64,000 nt of DNA from CAVQEK01 sp964596645 (GTDB lineage: Bacteria > Bacteroidota > Bacteroidia > Cytophagales > Cyclobacteriaceae). Made by a program: the position numbers and the translations under genes. The stretch spans positions 1-64,000 of the forward strand of contig CAZQVB010000003.1 of NCBI GenBank assembly GCA_964596645.1, read 5' to 3'. The notes beneath the pieces were generated by a model that did no database searches, was not told where the DNA came from, and saw only the letters and a program-made list of their open reading frames with translations. The stretch's first letter is position 1. Every line of letters starts with the position of its first letter. Below are positions 45,702-53,859 of this stretch, one piece after another.

Positions 45702-45906
45702 CTACATAGGTGCGGCTCCTACGGAGCTGTTTTGCTGTCAAAAATATGTGCCTATCACCACGTGCTATGTAGGCCTTATAAATTTGTAGAAAAAATCCAA
45801 AAAACGTTAGCTCCGTAGGAGTTAAACCTTTGTAGCACCATAGGTGCGATGTTGCATTTTAGCTCCGTAGGAGCGAAACATTGATATTCCCAATGTTTTA
45901 CCGCAA
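45702..45906 (+). repeat. macro-repeat copy 2
   Basis: 205 bases matching 45361-45616 minus one 52-base B/C unit and plus a single T. It ends in TGTTTTACCGCAA (45894-45906), a 13-base remnant of the transposase 5' end, showing a third, more truncated copy of the same junction. Confidence 0.85.
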
Positions 45907-46048
45907 CAATTTACAGAGGTTTTGCTCCTACGGAGCTGTCTTTACTGGCAGCAAATTTTTTACCTACAACCACGAGCTCCGTAGGTGCGATAGGTAGTTA
46001 CTAGAAAAAACCCATAAACATTCTTCTTTTAGTGTCTTTTTGTGCAAA

Positions 46049-46705
46049 TCAATATTTACTTACCCAGGGGTTGTTTTTGATATAGAAACGCCAGGGTTTT
46101 TTGGCATCGTCGCCGGCATAGTCCACGCCAACCCTGGTGCTGGTCTGCACCTCCTCATCCTTCACCTCCACGCCGGTCTCGGCCAGCCAGATGGTGTCTG
46201 ACTGCAGCGATATGCCATAGTGATTGGTGCGTATTCCTAAAGCCTGGCTGAGGACCCCGGGTCCTGCGGTGAGCTTTTTGTCCGTTTTGAAGTATTGCCT
46301 GCGCGCCTGCATGTCGGGAACACCTTCAATGGGTTGTACCGCCCGCACCAATACAGCGTCCGCCATTCCTTCTATATTGGTCACTATGTTGAACAGGTGA
46401 TGTATGCCATAGCAAAGATACACGTAAGCCACGCCACCCGCTGAAAACATGATTTCCGTACGCCGTGTGCGCCGGTGCATATGTGCATGGCAGGCTTTAT
46501 CATTTCTACCTGCATATGCCTCGGCCTCTGTGATGATGCCCGCCGTAAAAACTCCGTCGACGCAGGTACACAACGCTTTGCCCAGCACACTGCGGGCTAT
46601 GGCTGTCACATCGCTGCGCTGGTAAAAGGCAGGTGCGATTTTATGCGTATAAAATTCTTGTATGCCCACTGGAAATATGGCTTTACCCTCAAGTTTTAAA
46701 TACAA
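46049..46705 (-). CDS. DNA-3-methyladenine glycosylase, AAG/MPG family
   Basis: 218 residues. The family core is visible: VARSVLGKAL-like start (AIARSVLGKALCTC), the catalytic glutamate region IITEAEAYAGRNDKACHA, FSAGGVAYVYLCYGIHHLFNIVT, AVLVRAVQPIEG, LTAGPGVLSQALGI and the C-terminal RVGVDYAGDDAKKPWRFYI. The enzyme flips out and excises alkylated or deaminated purines in base-excision repair, in the cytoplasm. The first ~18 residues (MYLKLEGKAIFPVGIQE) are atypical, and a slightly later start cannot be excluded. No operon partner. Confidence 0.92.
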   Translation of the reverse strand: MYLKLEGKAIFPVGIQEFYTHKIAPAFYQRSDVTAIARSVLGKALCTCVDGVFTAGIITEAEAYAGRNDKACHAHMHRRTRRTEIMFSAGGVAYVYLCYGIHHLFNIVTNIEGMADAVLVRAVQPIEGVPDMQARRQYFKTDKKLTAGPGVLSQALGIRTNHYGISLQSDTIWLAETGVEVKDEEVQTSTRVGVDYAGDDAKKPWRFYIKNNPWVSKY

Positions 46706-46764
46706 AAACCGGCTGCAGCATCCGGGGGATATTGCAGCCGGTTCATTGCCTGCTACGTCAAATA

Positions 46765-48945
46765 TTAAAATTTCGGCTTTACCTGTGCCGTCAGCATTTC
46801 TGCACTGCCCAGTGCCCTGGAGCGGGCGCCTGGTGAGGCACCGCCTACGGTAATTTTGTATTCGCCCTTTCGCATCACCGGCTCACCCTCTTCATTGATT
46901 TGAGCAAAGGCTTCGCGGGGCAACTCAAATTCCACTTTGGTAGATGCGCCTGGCGCCAGATGAACGCGCTTGAAGCCGCGCAATGCATAAAAGGGATCAC
47001 CCTTACCTGCCATGGGAGAGCTGACATACAGTTGCGTCACTTCGTCCGCTTCATGGTCTCCGGTGTTTTTCACTGTAAACGACACCGTCACGTTGCCCTT
47101 CTTCGGCACAACCGTAGATATATCGCTGTAGGCAAAGTCGGTGTAGGTAAGGCCAAAACCAAATGGGAACTGAGGTTCCTTTTCCATGTAGCGATAGGTG
47201 CGGCCCTTCATGTCATAGTCTTCGTATGGGGGCAGATCGGCCACTGAATAGGGCACAGTAAAGGGAAGCCGACCAGATGGCGCCACATTGCCAAAAATAA
47301 TGTCGGCCACGGCATTGCCACCTTCCTGCCCGGGGTACCACACATAGAGCACCGCATCGGCAAAATCATACACTTCTGGTATGGCGATGGGGCTGCCACC
47401 GGTAATGAGCACAATCAGCGGCTTATCACTGTCTTTCTTTATTTTTTTCAAAAAATCCACCTGATGTTGCGGCAGGCCGATGTCTTCACGGTCGCCTTTG
47501 TAGGGCGACGCCAGCGACTCACCTTCCTCTCCTTCTATAAGGCCACTGATGCCCATTACAGCAATACAAGCATCGGCTGATTTGGCCTCGTTGGTCGTCC
47601 AGTCGATCGGGTTCACATTTTCCCCATGCGGCAGCACGCCATACTTGTAGTTGATGGTGGTACCCAGGCTCACCTGGCCTACTATGCCGTCCAGTATATT
47701 CACTGTGTTTTCACTCACCCCAAAGTAGTTGCCGAGCAGCACCTCTGCATTGGCTGCCTGAGGCCCGGTCACATACAGGGTCTTAATGTCCTTTTTCAAC
47801 GGCAGCACGCCGTCGTTTTTCACAAGCACTATAGCGTTTTGAGCTGCCTTCCGCGCCAGTTGCACGTGCTTTTCTCCGGCTACCACGTCTGTGCTTATGC
47901 TGTTGTACGGATTGGCTTCTACCGGATCAAGCAGACCCAGACGCAGTTTGCTTCGTACCAGTGGTCGGAGTGCTTCATTCAGATCATCTTCTGTGAGCAG
48001 CCCCTGCTCCAATGCCTGCGGCAGGTACTCGAAGGTGTCGCCACAGTTGAGGTTCAGCCCGGCTTTGATGGACATGGCTGCTGCCTGCTCCGGCGTCTCA
48101 CACAGCTTGTGGTCTTTGTATATATCCTGTATTGCCCAGCAGTCGGATACGATGTGGCCGTCGAAATTCCACTGATTGCGCAGCACTTCGGTAAGCAGAT
48201 ACGGGCTGGCACAGCAGGCCTCTCCATTGGTGCGGTTGTAGGCACCCATTACGGTTTCTACCTTGGCCTCGGTCACCAGCGCTTTGAAGGCCGGCATATA
48301 AGTTTCCCAGAGGTCTTTCTTCGAAACCACGGCATTGAACTCATGGCGCAACGCTTCCGGACCGGAGTGCACTACGTAGTGCTTGGCGCAAGCTGCAGCT
48401 TTGAGATAGTCGGGGTTATCGCCTTGCAAACCTTTTACAAAAGAAACACCAATGCGTGAGGTGAGGAATGGGTCTTCACCGTAGGTTTCCTGTCCCCTCC
48501 CCCAGCGCGGATCGCGAAAGATGTTGACGTTGGGCGTCCAGAAGGTGAGGCCGGCATATTGCGAGTAGTTTTCGATGCTCTGGGCAACATTAAATTTTGC
48601 CCTGGCCTCATCGGAAATGGCCGTGGATATGTCCTTGATCAGTGCTTCATCGAACGTGGCTGCCAGGGCGATGGCCTGAGGAAATACGGTGGCACGGCCA
48701 TTCCTGGCCACCCCGTGCAGGCACTCGTTCCACCAGTCGTATGGCTTAATGCCCAGGCGGGGTATGCCGGGGCTGGCGTTCATCAACTGGCCAATTTTTT
48801 CCTCTACAGTCATGGCATTGATCAGGCTCTCGGCCCGCTCGTCCATGGTGAGGTTTTGATCAAACCATTTCTGCTCTTGCGCCTGTGCTGCGCCAAAAAA
48901 CAGCAGGCCGAAAAAAATGATTAAAAAGATATTTGGGGTTTTCAT
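46765..48945 (-). CDS. GH3 family beta-glucosidase/beta-xylosidase, exported
   Basis: 726 residues from ATG 48945, giving a signal peptide ending GAAQAQ. The frame is open to 49047, but that extension runs through the promoter at 49029-49060, so it is rejected. GH3 N-domain: WWNECLHGVARNGRATVFPQ, NIFRDPRWGRGQETYGEDP, KHYVVHSGPE, nucleophile D268 in HIVSDCWAI. The (alpha/beta)6 domain (VLPLKKDIKTLYVTGP) and C-terminal FnIII domain (FTVKNTGDHEADEVTQLYV) follow. The WWNE/CLHGVAR form is common in GH3 beta-xylosidases, so it may finish the products of the xylan-type locus, although it is 10 kb away and separately transcribed. Confidence 0.92.
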   Translation of the reverse strand: MKTPNIFLIIFFGLLFFGAAQAQEQKWFDQNLTMDERAESLINAMTVEEKIGQLMNASPGIPRLGIKPYDWWNECLHGVARNGRATVFPQAIALAATFDEALIKDISTAISDEARAKFNVAQSIENYSQYAGLTFWTPNVNIFRDPRWGRGQETYGEDPFLTSRIGVSFVKGLQGDNPDYLKAAACAKHYVVHSGPEALRHEFNAVVSKKDLWETYMPAFKALVTEAKVETVMGAYNRTNGEACCASPYLLTEVLRNQWNFDGHIVSDCWAIQDIYKDHKLCETPEQAAAMSIKAGLNLNCGDTFEYLPQALEQGLLTEDDLNEALRPLVRSKLRLGLLDPVEANPYNSISTDVVAGEKHVQLARKAAQNAIVLVKNDGVLPLKKDIKTLYVTGPQAANAEVLLGNYFGVSENTVNILDGIVGQVSLGTTINYKYGVLPHGENVNPIDWTTNEAKSADACIAVMGISGLIEGEEGESLASPYKGDREDIGLPQHQVDFLKKIKKDSDKPLIVLITGGSPIAIPEVYDFADAVLYVWYPGQEGGNAVADIIFGNVAPSGRLPFTVPYSVADLPPYEDYDMKGRTYRYMEKEPQFPFGFGLTYTDFAYSDISTVVPKKGNVTVSFTVKNTGDHEADEVTQLYVSSPMAGKGDPFYALRGFKRVHLAPGASTKVEFELPREAFAQINEEGEPVMRKGEYKITVGGASPGARSRALGSAEMLTAQVKPKF

Positions 48946-49028
48946 AAGAGTTGGATTATAGAAATAAAAAATACCATGTAGGCCAATGACGGCCAGGCAA
49001 CCTGCACGCACTTCCGGCAGATGCGTTT

Positions 49029-49060
49029 CAAAGATACATTGCGACAATGCGTATTGCCAG
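49029..49060 (-). promoter_or_regulatory. promoter of the GH3 gene
   Basis: Minus strand: CTG, a 21-base spacer, then TATCTTTG (forward 49058-49060 and 49029-49036). The -7 box is a full match and the -33 element has one mismatch. It predicts a leader of about 75 bases and excludes the longer reading of the gene. Confidence 0.55.
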
Positions 49061-49080
49061 CGGTACAGCTACAAAAAAAC

Positions 49081-49102
49081 AGCCCTGCAAAAGGGGCTTT
49101 TT
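49081..49102. terminator. terminator-like hairpin between divergent genes
   Basis: AGCCC (49081-49085) pairs with GGGCT (49094-49098), then TTTT on the plus strand; the A-rich left flank gives T runs on the minus strand too. It lies upstream of mtaB and of GH3, where no transcript is expected to end, so its role is unclear. Confidence 0.4.
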
Positions 49103-49119
49103 CCCAACGATCAGCCGCC

Positions 49120-49151
49120 TTGTCAGTATAGGCGAAATTTGGCTAAATTTG
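49120..49151 (+). promoter_or_regulatory. promoter of mtaB
   Basis: TTG at 49120-49122, a 21-base spacer, and TAAATTTG at 49144-49151, a perfect Bacteroidota promoter. The ATG is at 49159, only 7 bases past the -7 box, which predicts a leaderless or almost leaderless mRNA. Confidence 0.75.
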
Positions 49152-49158
49152 CACCCCT

Positions 49159-50481
49159 ATGAAAAAAGTGGCCTTCTATACGCTGGGCTGTAAGCTCAAC
49201 TTTTCTGAGACTTCTTCCATTGCGCGCATGTTCGAAGATCGGGGTTATCAAAGGGTAGCGTTTGAAAACCAGCCCGATATATTTGTGATCAACACCTGCT
49301 CGGTGACCGACAATGCGGACAAAAAATGCCGGAAAGTGGTGCGCGATGCGCTGGCTGTTTCCGCCAATCCTTTTATAGTGGTCATCGGCTGCTACGCCCA
49401 ACTGAAGCCACAGGAGATTGCTGACATTCCGGGAGTAGATGCCGTGCTGGGTGCTTCTGAGAAGTTCAGGATTTTTGAACTACTGCAACATTTCGAAAAA
49501 GAATCTCAACCCAGGGTATTGGCCTGCGAGGTGTCTGCAGCACAAACTTTTCACCATTCTTACAGCCTGCACGATCGCACGCGCACATTCTTGAAAGTAC
49601 AGGATGGTTGCGACTACTCTTGCACCTTTTGCACCATACCCATGGCCCGTGGCGCCAGCCGCAGCGACACCATCGAGAGTGTACTGCACAACGCAGCGCA
49701 TATAGCGCAGCAAGGTGTAAAAGAAATTGTGCTTACCGGCGTAAATACCGGCGACTTCGGCATACGCGACGGCCGGCGATACGCTCGGTTTATCGATCTG
49801 CTCCGCCAACTCGACCAGGTGCAGGGCATAGAGCGCTTACGCATATCGTCTATCGAGCCCAATTTGCTCACCGACGAAATCATTGACTTTGTGGCCGGTG
49901 CACAAAGGTTCGTGCCGCACTTTCACATCCCCCTGCAGTCGGGCTCCGATGCGGTGCTCAAGCGCATGCGCCGCCGCTATTTGCGACAGTTGTATACGGA
50001 GCGCATAGCCAAAATCAAGGCTGCCATGCCGCATTGCTGCATAGGCGTAGATGTGATCGTGGGCTTTCCTGGCGAAACAGAAGCAGAATTTATGGAGACC
50101 TACCAATACCTGAATGAACTGGACGTCGCTTACCTGCATGTATTCACATACTCCGAAAGGCCCAATACTCCGGCACACGACATGCAAGGCGCGGTGCCAG
50201 CAAAAGTGCGACATGCCAGGAGTAAAATGCTGCGCACCCTTTCAGTAAAAAAGAGACGATATTTTTATAGTCAACACCTCCACGACACGCATAGTGTATT
50301 GTTTGAAGATGATGTAGCCAACGGCATGATTCACGGATTTACTGAAAACTACATACGCGTAGCTGCACCGGAAAACCGCGCGTTAATTAACACAATGTGC
50401 CGGGTAAAGCTGAAAAGCTTAGATGCCGACGGAGGCGTATTGGGAAGTATTATTGAAGAAGAACTGGCCGCTACTTTTTGA
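49159..50481 (+). CDS. mtaB: tRNA t6A37 methylthiotransferase
   Basis: 440 residues. The N-terminal methylthiotransferase domain has three cluster cysteines (YTLGCKLN, INTCSVTD, VIGCYAQ). The radical-SAM motif is C-x3-C-x2-C in DYSCTFCTIPMARG. HIPLQSGSDAVLKRMRRRY and VGFPGE complete the core, and a TRAM-like region lies at the C-terminus. The KLN-FSE start and length match MtaB rather than MiaB or RimO. It adds a methylthio group to t6A37 of tRNA(Lys) type anticodon loops. Its stop overlaps the convergent T9SS-sorted gene by 11 bases. Confidence 0.93.
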   Translation: MKKVAFYTLGCKLNFSETSSIARMFEDRGYQRVAFENQPDIFVINTCSVTDNADKKCRKVVRDALAVSANPFIVVIGCYAQLKPQEIADIPGVDAVLGASEKFRIFELLQHFEKESQPRVLACEVSAAQTFHHSYSLHDRTRTFLKVQDGCDYSCTFCTIPMARGASRSDTIESVLHNAAHIAQQGVKEIVLTGVNTGDFGIRDGRRYARFIDLLRQLDQVQGIERLRISSIEPNLLTDEIIDFVAGAQRFVPHFHIPLQSGSDAVLKRMRRRYLRQLYTERIAKIKAAMPHCCIGVDVIVGFPGETEAEFMETYQYLNELDVAYLHVFTYSERPNTPAHDMQGAVPAKVRHARSKMLRTLSVKKRRYFYSQHLHDTHSVLFEDDVANGMIHGFTENYIRVAAPENRALINTMCRVKLKSLDADGGVLGSIIEEELAATF

Positions 50482-51259
50482 CGAAGCGCTCTTCGCGGTT
50501 GTCTACATACAGGTAGTACAGGCCCGCCTTGAGGTTGTTCAGTATTATTTCTTTCGATTTTCCTTTCACGATCGCCCGGCCACTGGCATCCTTCACCTCA
50601 TAGTCCGATTCGCGTGAAAGCACTATTTTATCCGTCACCAGCGTGGGGTAAAAGCTTACAGGCTCCACATTGTGTTGGAAGTCGAATACACGGGAGAAGA
50701 ATATCTTGCCATCGTTTTGTTCGTACCGCACCCGGTACTTGTTGTCGCCCGAGTGGTGCGTCGGAGCCATCAGGTACTGATTGGCTTCAAAAGAACCTCG
50801 CCCGTCAAACGCCCGCACCTGTTCCCAGCCGCCTTGTTTGTAATGCTCAAGGTACAGTTTGCCGTCGGGCAGTTCGCCCGATGTAGACCATGAGATGGCA
50901 TTTGCATCGGCTTTTGTGAAGGTGAATTGAAATTTGCTTTTGCTCCTGATCACCTGCGGGTTGATGATCTTCGGCTGGCAGCCTGCGGCATGTATGATTT
51001 TCAAAAAAACAGGATCGCCGACTTTGAGGTGCGACAGGTTGACTTCGAATGCGGAGGTCTTTGGAGTTTCCACCACCAGGTGCTCGTTGAGATAAACCTG
51101 CTGTGTACAAAAATTGACTTTATCGGGCGATAATGGGTTTTGAATGTAAATATCCCTGCCCTGGTATTCGCCCGCCATGGTATATTCCGTCTGTGCCGCG
51201 GCATCTATTGATAAGGCAAGCCAAAAAAACAGGAGGAAAACGGAATATAAACTTCTCAT
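50471..51259 (-). CDS. secreted protein with T9SS type A-like C-terminal sorting domain
   Basis: 262 residues from ATG 51259, with signal peptide MRSLYSVFLLFFWLAL...AAAQ; five further codons upstream are possible. The body is beta-rich and has two cysteines. The last 60 residues (FYPTLVTDKIVL, DASGRAIVKG, LNNLKAGLYYLYVDN, RFVKK) match the type A sorting domain used by the type IX secretion system, so the protein is probably secreted or surface-attached. Function of the mature domain is unknown. Confidence 0.82.
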   Translation of the reverse strand: MRSLYSVFLLFFWLALSIDAAAQTEYTMAGEYQGRDIYIQNPLSPDKVNFCTQQVYLNEHLVVETPKTSAFEVNLSHLKVGDPVFLKIIHAAGCQPKIINPQVIRSKSKFQFTFTKADANAISWSTSGELPDGKLYLEHYKQGGWEQVRAFDGRGSFEANQYLMAPTHHSGDNKYRVRYEQNDGKIFFSRVFDFQHNVEPVSFYPTLVTDKIVLSRESDYEVKDASGRAIVKGKSKEIILNNLKAGLYYLYVDNREERFVKK

Positions 51260-51360
51260 GACTCGTCCAAACATGCAAATTTTACATTTTATCGCTTAGG
51301 AAACAAGCGATGAAAATGCCATGCTAAGCGCGTCGACGAAAATATCTAATCTCAAAAACA

Positions 51361-51397
51361 AAAGGCACCGGTATCCGCTGGGGTACCAATGCCTTTT
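51361..51397 (-). terminator. terminator of the 50-residue membrane protein gene
   Basis: AAAGGCA ... TGCCTTT with an inner GGTA-CC / GG-TACC stem, followed on the minus strand by TTTTGTTTTTGAG. Its position 26 bases past the stop at 51423 fits an intrinsic terminator. Confidence 0.75.
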
Positions 51398-51422
51398 GGG
51401 GGGAGATGAAGGCCAAGATGCG

Positions 51423-51575
51423 CTACACCGCCCTGCCGCCTATGAGCCGAAACAATACCGCTACAACAGCGAAAATGAGGAGCAGGTGTATGAAACCGCC
51501 AAGGCTGAAATAAAAGAATCCGAGGAGCCATCCGATCAACAGGATGATTGCGATGAAATACAATAGAGAACTCAT
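51423..51575 (-). CDS. lmo0937-type small membrane protein
   Basis: 50 residues from ATG 51575 to TAG at 51423. Two hydrophobic helices (LLYFIAIILLIGWLLGFF and HLLLIFAVVAVLFRLI) separated by a short YFSLGG turn. This is the pattern of lmo0937-family peptides, short two-helix membrane proteins often induced by envelope or osmotic stress; that role is known only loosely. A clear terminator follows. Confidence 0.82.
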   Translation of the reverse strand: MSSLLYFIAIILLIGWLLGFFYFSLGGFIHLLLIFAVVAVLFRLIGGRAV

Positions 51576-51999
51576 AGCATTTTACAGTTGGTGTGCCGCC
51601 GATAGTGAAATTTGAATGCCAGCTTTTCATGATGCAGCGCCCGCTATGCCTGCTGTGGCACCTTTACCGCATTTTTCTGCCTCTGCTTCATGTGCTGGTT
51701 CATATTCCTCGCTTTATGAAATGTACTTGTAGTGTAGCTATTATTCCACACATTTCGTACAAATAGTTGGCTTCCTCCCTGGTAGAAAACGACCATCAAC
51801 ACGGCGGCCGGGCACCTTTTGCTTGCATGCACTCGCGTAGGTGTAGGCGGGAAATTCACAGATAATGCATTGCACGCATAGTGTTATCGAATTATTATCT
51901 GCACTTTAAATAACTGATAAATAAGGCGTTAAGACCATAGAGCCCTTCATTTGCTTTTCAGATTTCTGCAATTTGCAACACAATCAGCCTCAGCAAATC
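51576..51999. other. divergent intergenic region
   Basis: About 420 bases between the lmo0937-type gene (minus) and the TPR regulator (plus). AT-rich over 51870-51950. It must hold both promoters, but I see no perfect consensus pair and no credible gene. Confidence 0.45.
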
Positions 52000-53643
52000 G
52001 TGAAGCGTCCAAACTTTTTCTCCCCTTTTACTCCCTCTATACCACTTATTATACTGATCGCATTCATGACCCCGGCCAGTCACTCAGTATGTGCTGAGCC
52101 GGCCGACCAGCGGTTGCTATATGCTGACAGCGTAAGTGAAGCCATGCCCGACACCGCCTTTTTTCTGGCCAAGTCGGTATATCTGGCTGAGAGCGGCAAG
52201 CAGAGTGCGTCGTATGCGCGAGCAGGTCTGATATTAGGCAAATTGATGTTTTACCAGGGGCATTACACCGCAGCCAGCGAATATCTGGTGAGTGCTTCCC
52301 ATGTTTTTGAGGAGCTGCAGCTCCACCGGTTTACAGCCGAAGCCCTCATATGGCAGGGCGCTGTGCACCAATATACCAAGCAATATGCCCTGGCGCTGCA
52401 CCACTATCGCGAGTCTTTGGAACTATACCGTCGCCTGGGCCAAACCGGTGGTATCGCCAACGCCTACAGCTGGATCGGCCACTACTATGAAAAGATAAGG
52501 CGGTACGATTCGGCAGTGATATATCAGAATAAGGCCAGACAACTCTATCTGCAAATTGCAGCTCCGCAAGGCCTAGCGCAGGTATATGACAACCTGGGCA
52601 GCATTTACGAAGACCTGGAGATGTACGACTCGGCGTATCGCTACTTTTCAAAAGCGTCGGACATCAATTTTAAATATGGCAACATCAGCCGCATGGTGCT
52701 CAATATCAACGACATGGGCGATGTGCACAGAAAACGCGGCAACTATGCATTGGCCCATCGCTATACCGACAGTGCTTTTGCCCTGGCTAAACGCCACGAT
52801 CTGGCCATAGAAGAAAAATATGCCCTGCGCGATAAAGCCAAAACTTTTGCCTTGCAGGGCAGGTACGACTCAGCTTATGTGTTTGAAGAGGCTTCATACG
52901 ACAGGCACAAAGCACTTATGAATGATCGTATGATGCAACGCATAGCCCAGCTCAATACGCTCTATGGAAGCCACAGGCAGCAGGTACGTATAGCAGAGCT
53001 CGAAAAATTTGCCATGGCACATCGCTGGCGTATACTGTCGCTGGTGATCGCTACTGCGTTGGCCATAGTTGTAGGCCTGCTGTACCTGGCACGCTTGCGC
53101 TCACAAAAGAGCAAGGGCCTGTTTGCAGATGCCATATCGACACATCCGCAAAGCGATTTGAAACATCAACTGGAGAAGGCTCAAGGCAGAATAGAAGAAT
53201 TGCAAGATCAGCTCACGCTGAAAGACCAAAGCCTCTCGGCGTATCTGCTTCAGGAAATTAACAGAAATAATGTGCTGGAAAATGTCAAATCGCATTTGGC
53301 CTTGCTGTTGAAAGCCGACAAAAATGAGCGCCGGCAGGAGGTGCAGCGATTGATACAAATGATCAATGCACACAAAAATGAAGAAGATAAGTGGGCAGCT
53401 TTTCAGCAGATTTTTGACAATGTGCACAGCCAGTACTTCGACAAATTGAAAAGCAGATTTCCAGAGTTGAGTCCTGGCGACCTGAAGCTCGCGGCCCTGC
53501 TCAAGCTCAATCTGAACACAAGCGATATAGCCTCCTCACTCAACATATCTGCCGACAGCCTGCGCGTGTCGCGCTACAGGCTCCGCAAGAAATTGCAGCT
53601 GGAAAAAGGCGACAACCTGGTGTCGTTCTTAATGGAGTATTAA
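52000..53643 (+). CDS. TPR-transmembrane-HTH regulator
   Basis: 547 residues from GTG 52000 (KRPNFFSPFTPSIPLIIL), which gives a signal-like leader; a TTG at 51973 would add nine residues. Residues about 40-340 are tetratricopeptide repeats (QYALALHHYRESLELYRRLGQ, IANAYSWIGHYYEK, LAQVYDNLGSIYEDLEMYDSAYRYF). One membrane helix follows (WRILSLVIATALAIVVGLLYLARL), then a coiled coil and a C-terminal helix-turn-helix (LKLAALLKLNLNTSDIASSLNI, DSLRVSRYRLRKKL). The layout implies a periplasmic sensor coupled to a cytoplasmic DNA-binding domain. It lies just upstream of a TonB receptor and phytase and probably controls them. Confidence 0.85.
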   Translation: MKRPNFFSPFTPSIPLIILIAFMTPASHSVCAEPADQRLLYADSVSEAMPDTAFFLAKSVYLAESGKQSASYARAGLILGKLMFYQGHYTAASEYLVSASHVFEELQLHRFTAEALIWQGAVHQYTKQYALALHHYRESLELYRRLGQTGGIANAYSWIGHYYEKIRRYDSAVIYQNKARQLYLQIAAPQGLAQVYDNLGSIYEDLEMYDSAYRYFSKASDINFKYGNISRMVLNINDMGDVHRKRGNYALAHRYTDSAFALAKRHDLAIEEKYALRDKAKTFALQGRYDSAYVFEEASYDRHKALMNDRMMQRIAQLNTLYGSHRQQVRIAELEKFAMAHRWRILSLVIATALAIVVGLLYLARLRSQKSKGLFADAISTHPQSDLKHQLEKAQGRIEELQDQLTLKDQSLSAYLLQEINRNNVLENVKSHLALLLKADKNERRQEVQRLIQMINAHKNEEDKWAAFQQIFDNVHSQYFDKLKSRFPELSPGDLKLAALLKLNLNTSDIASSLNISADSLRVSRYRLRKKLQLEKGDNLVSFLMEY

Positions 53644-53859
53644 CAAAAGACACAAAAGCTTAATCACTACCCAACCCATTGGTATTCTGCCACTTACACC
53701 CTGGTGTTTACACCATGTTGCCTTGCCGGCACTGCGCGCTGCCTTTTTGCTCATGGCCATCCATTGCAGCCGCCCAAGCCCTTGCCCTTCTTTGCCCCAC
53801 ACGGTAGCGCTGGCTGCTGCGGCCGTGTGGGAACCATTGAAAAAACAAAAAACTGCACT

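Larger units (their letters stand above)
45324..45988. repeat. right REP-like palindrome array with macro-repeats
   Basis: Type A: 45324-45336 and 45666-45678. Type B: 45374-45386, 45715-45727, 45924-45936. Inverted B: 45468-45480, 45520-45532, 45572-45584, 45810-45822, 45862-45874, 45976-45988. Type C (GCACC-ATA-GGTGC, preceded by TTTGTA): 45493-45505, 45545-45557, 45835-45847. The array is two copies of a larger unit about 340 bases apart, each carrying A, B, inverted B and C elements in the same order. The elements preceded by GTAG recall the GTAG tetranucleotide of enterobacterial REPs. Confidence 0.88.

Noticed and set aside
44389..45988. CRISPR array
   Set aside because: Repeats are 13-15 base palindromes of three types in both orientations with irregular spacing, and no cas genes are near.
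48946..49047. 34-residue N-terminal extension of the GH3 gene
   Set aside because: It overlaps the recognisable promoter and hides the clear signal peptide that begins at 48945.
53704..53859. 52-residue N-terminal extension of the TonB receptor
   Set aside because: Proline- and cysteine-rich, unlike a leader; the internal ATG begins a perfect signal peptide.
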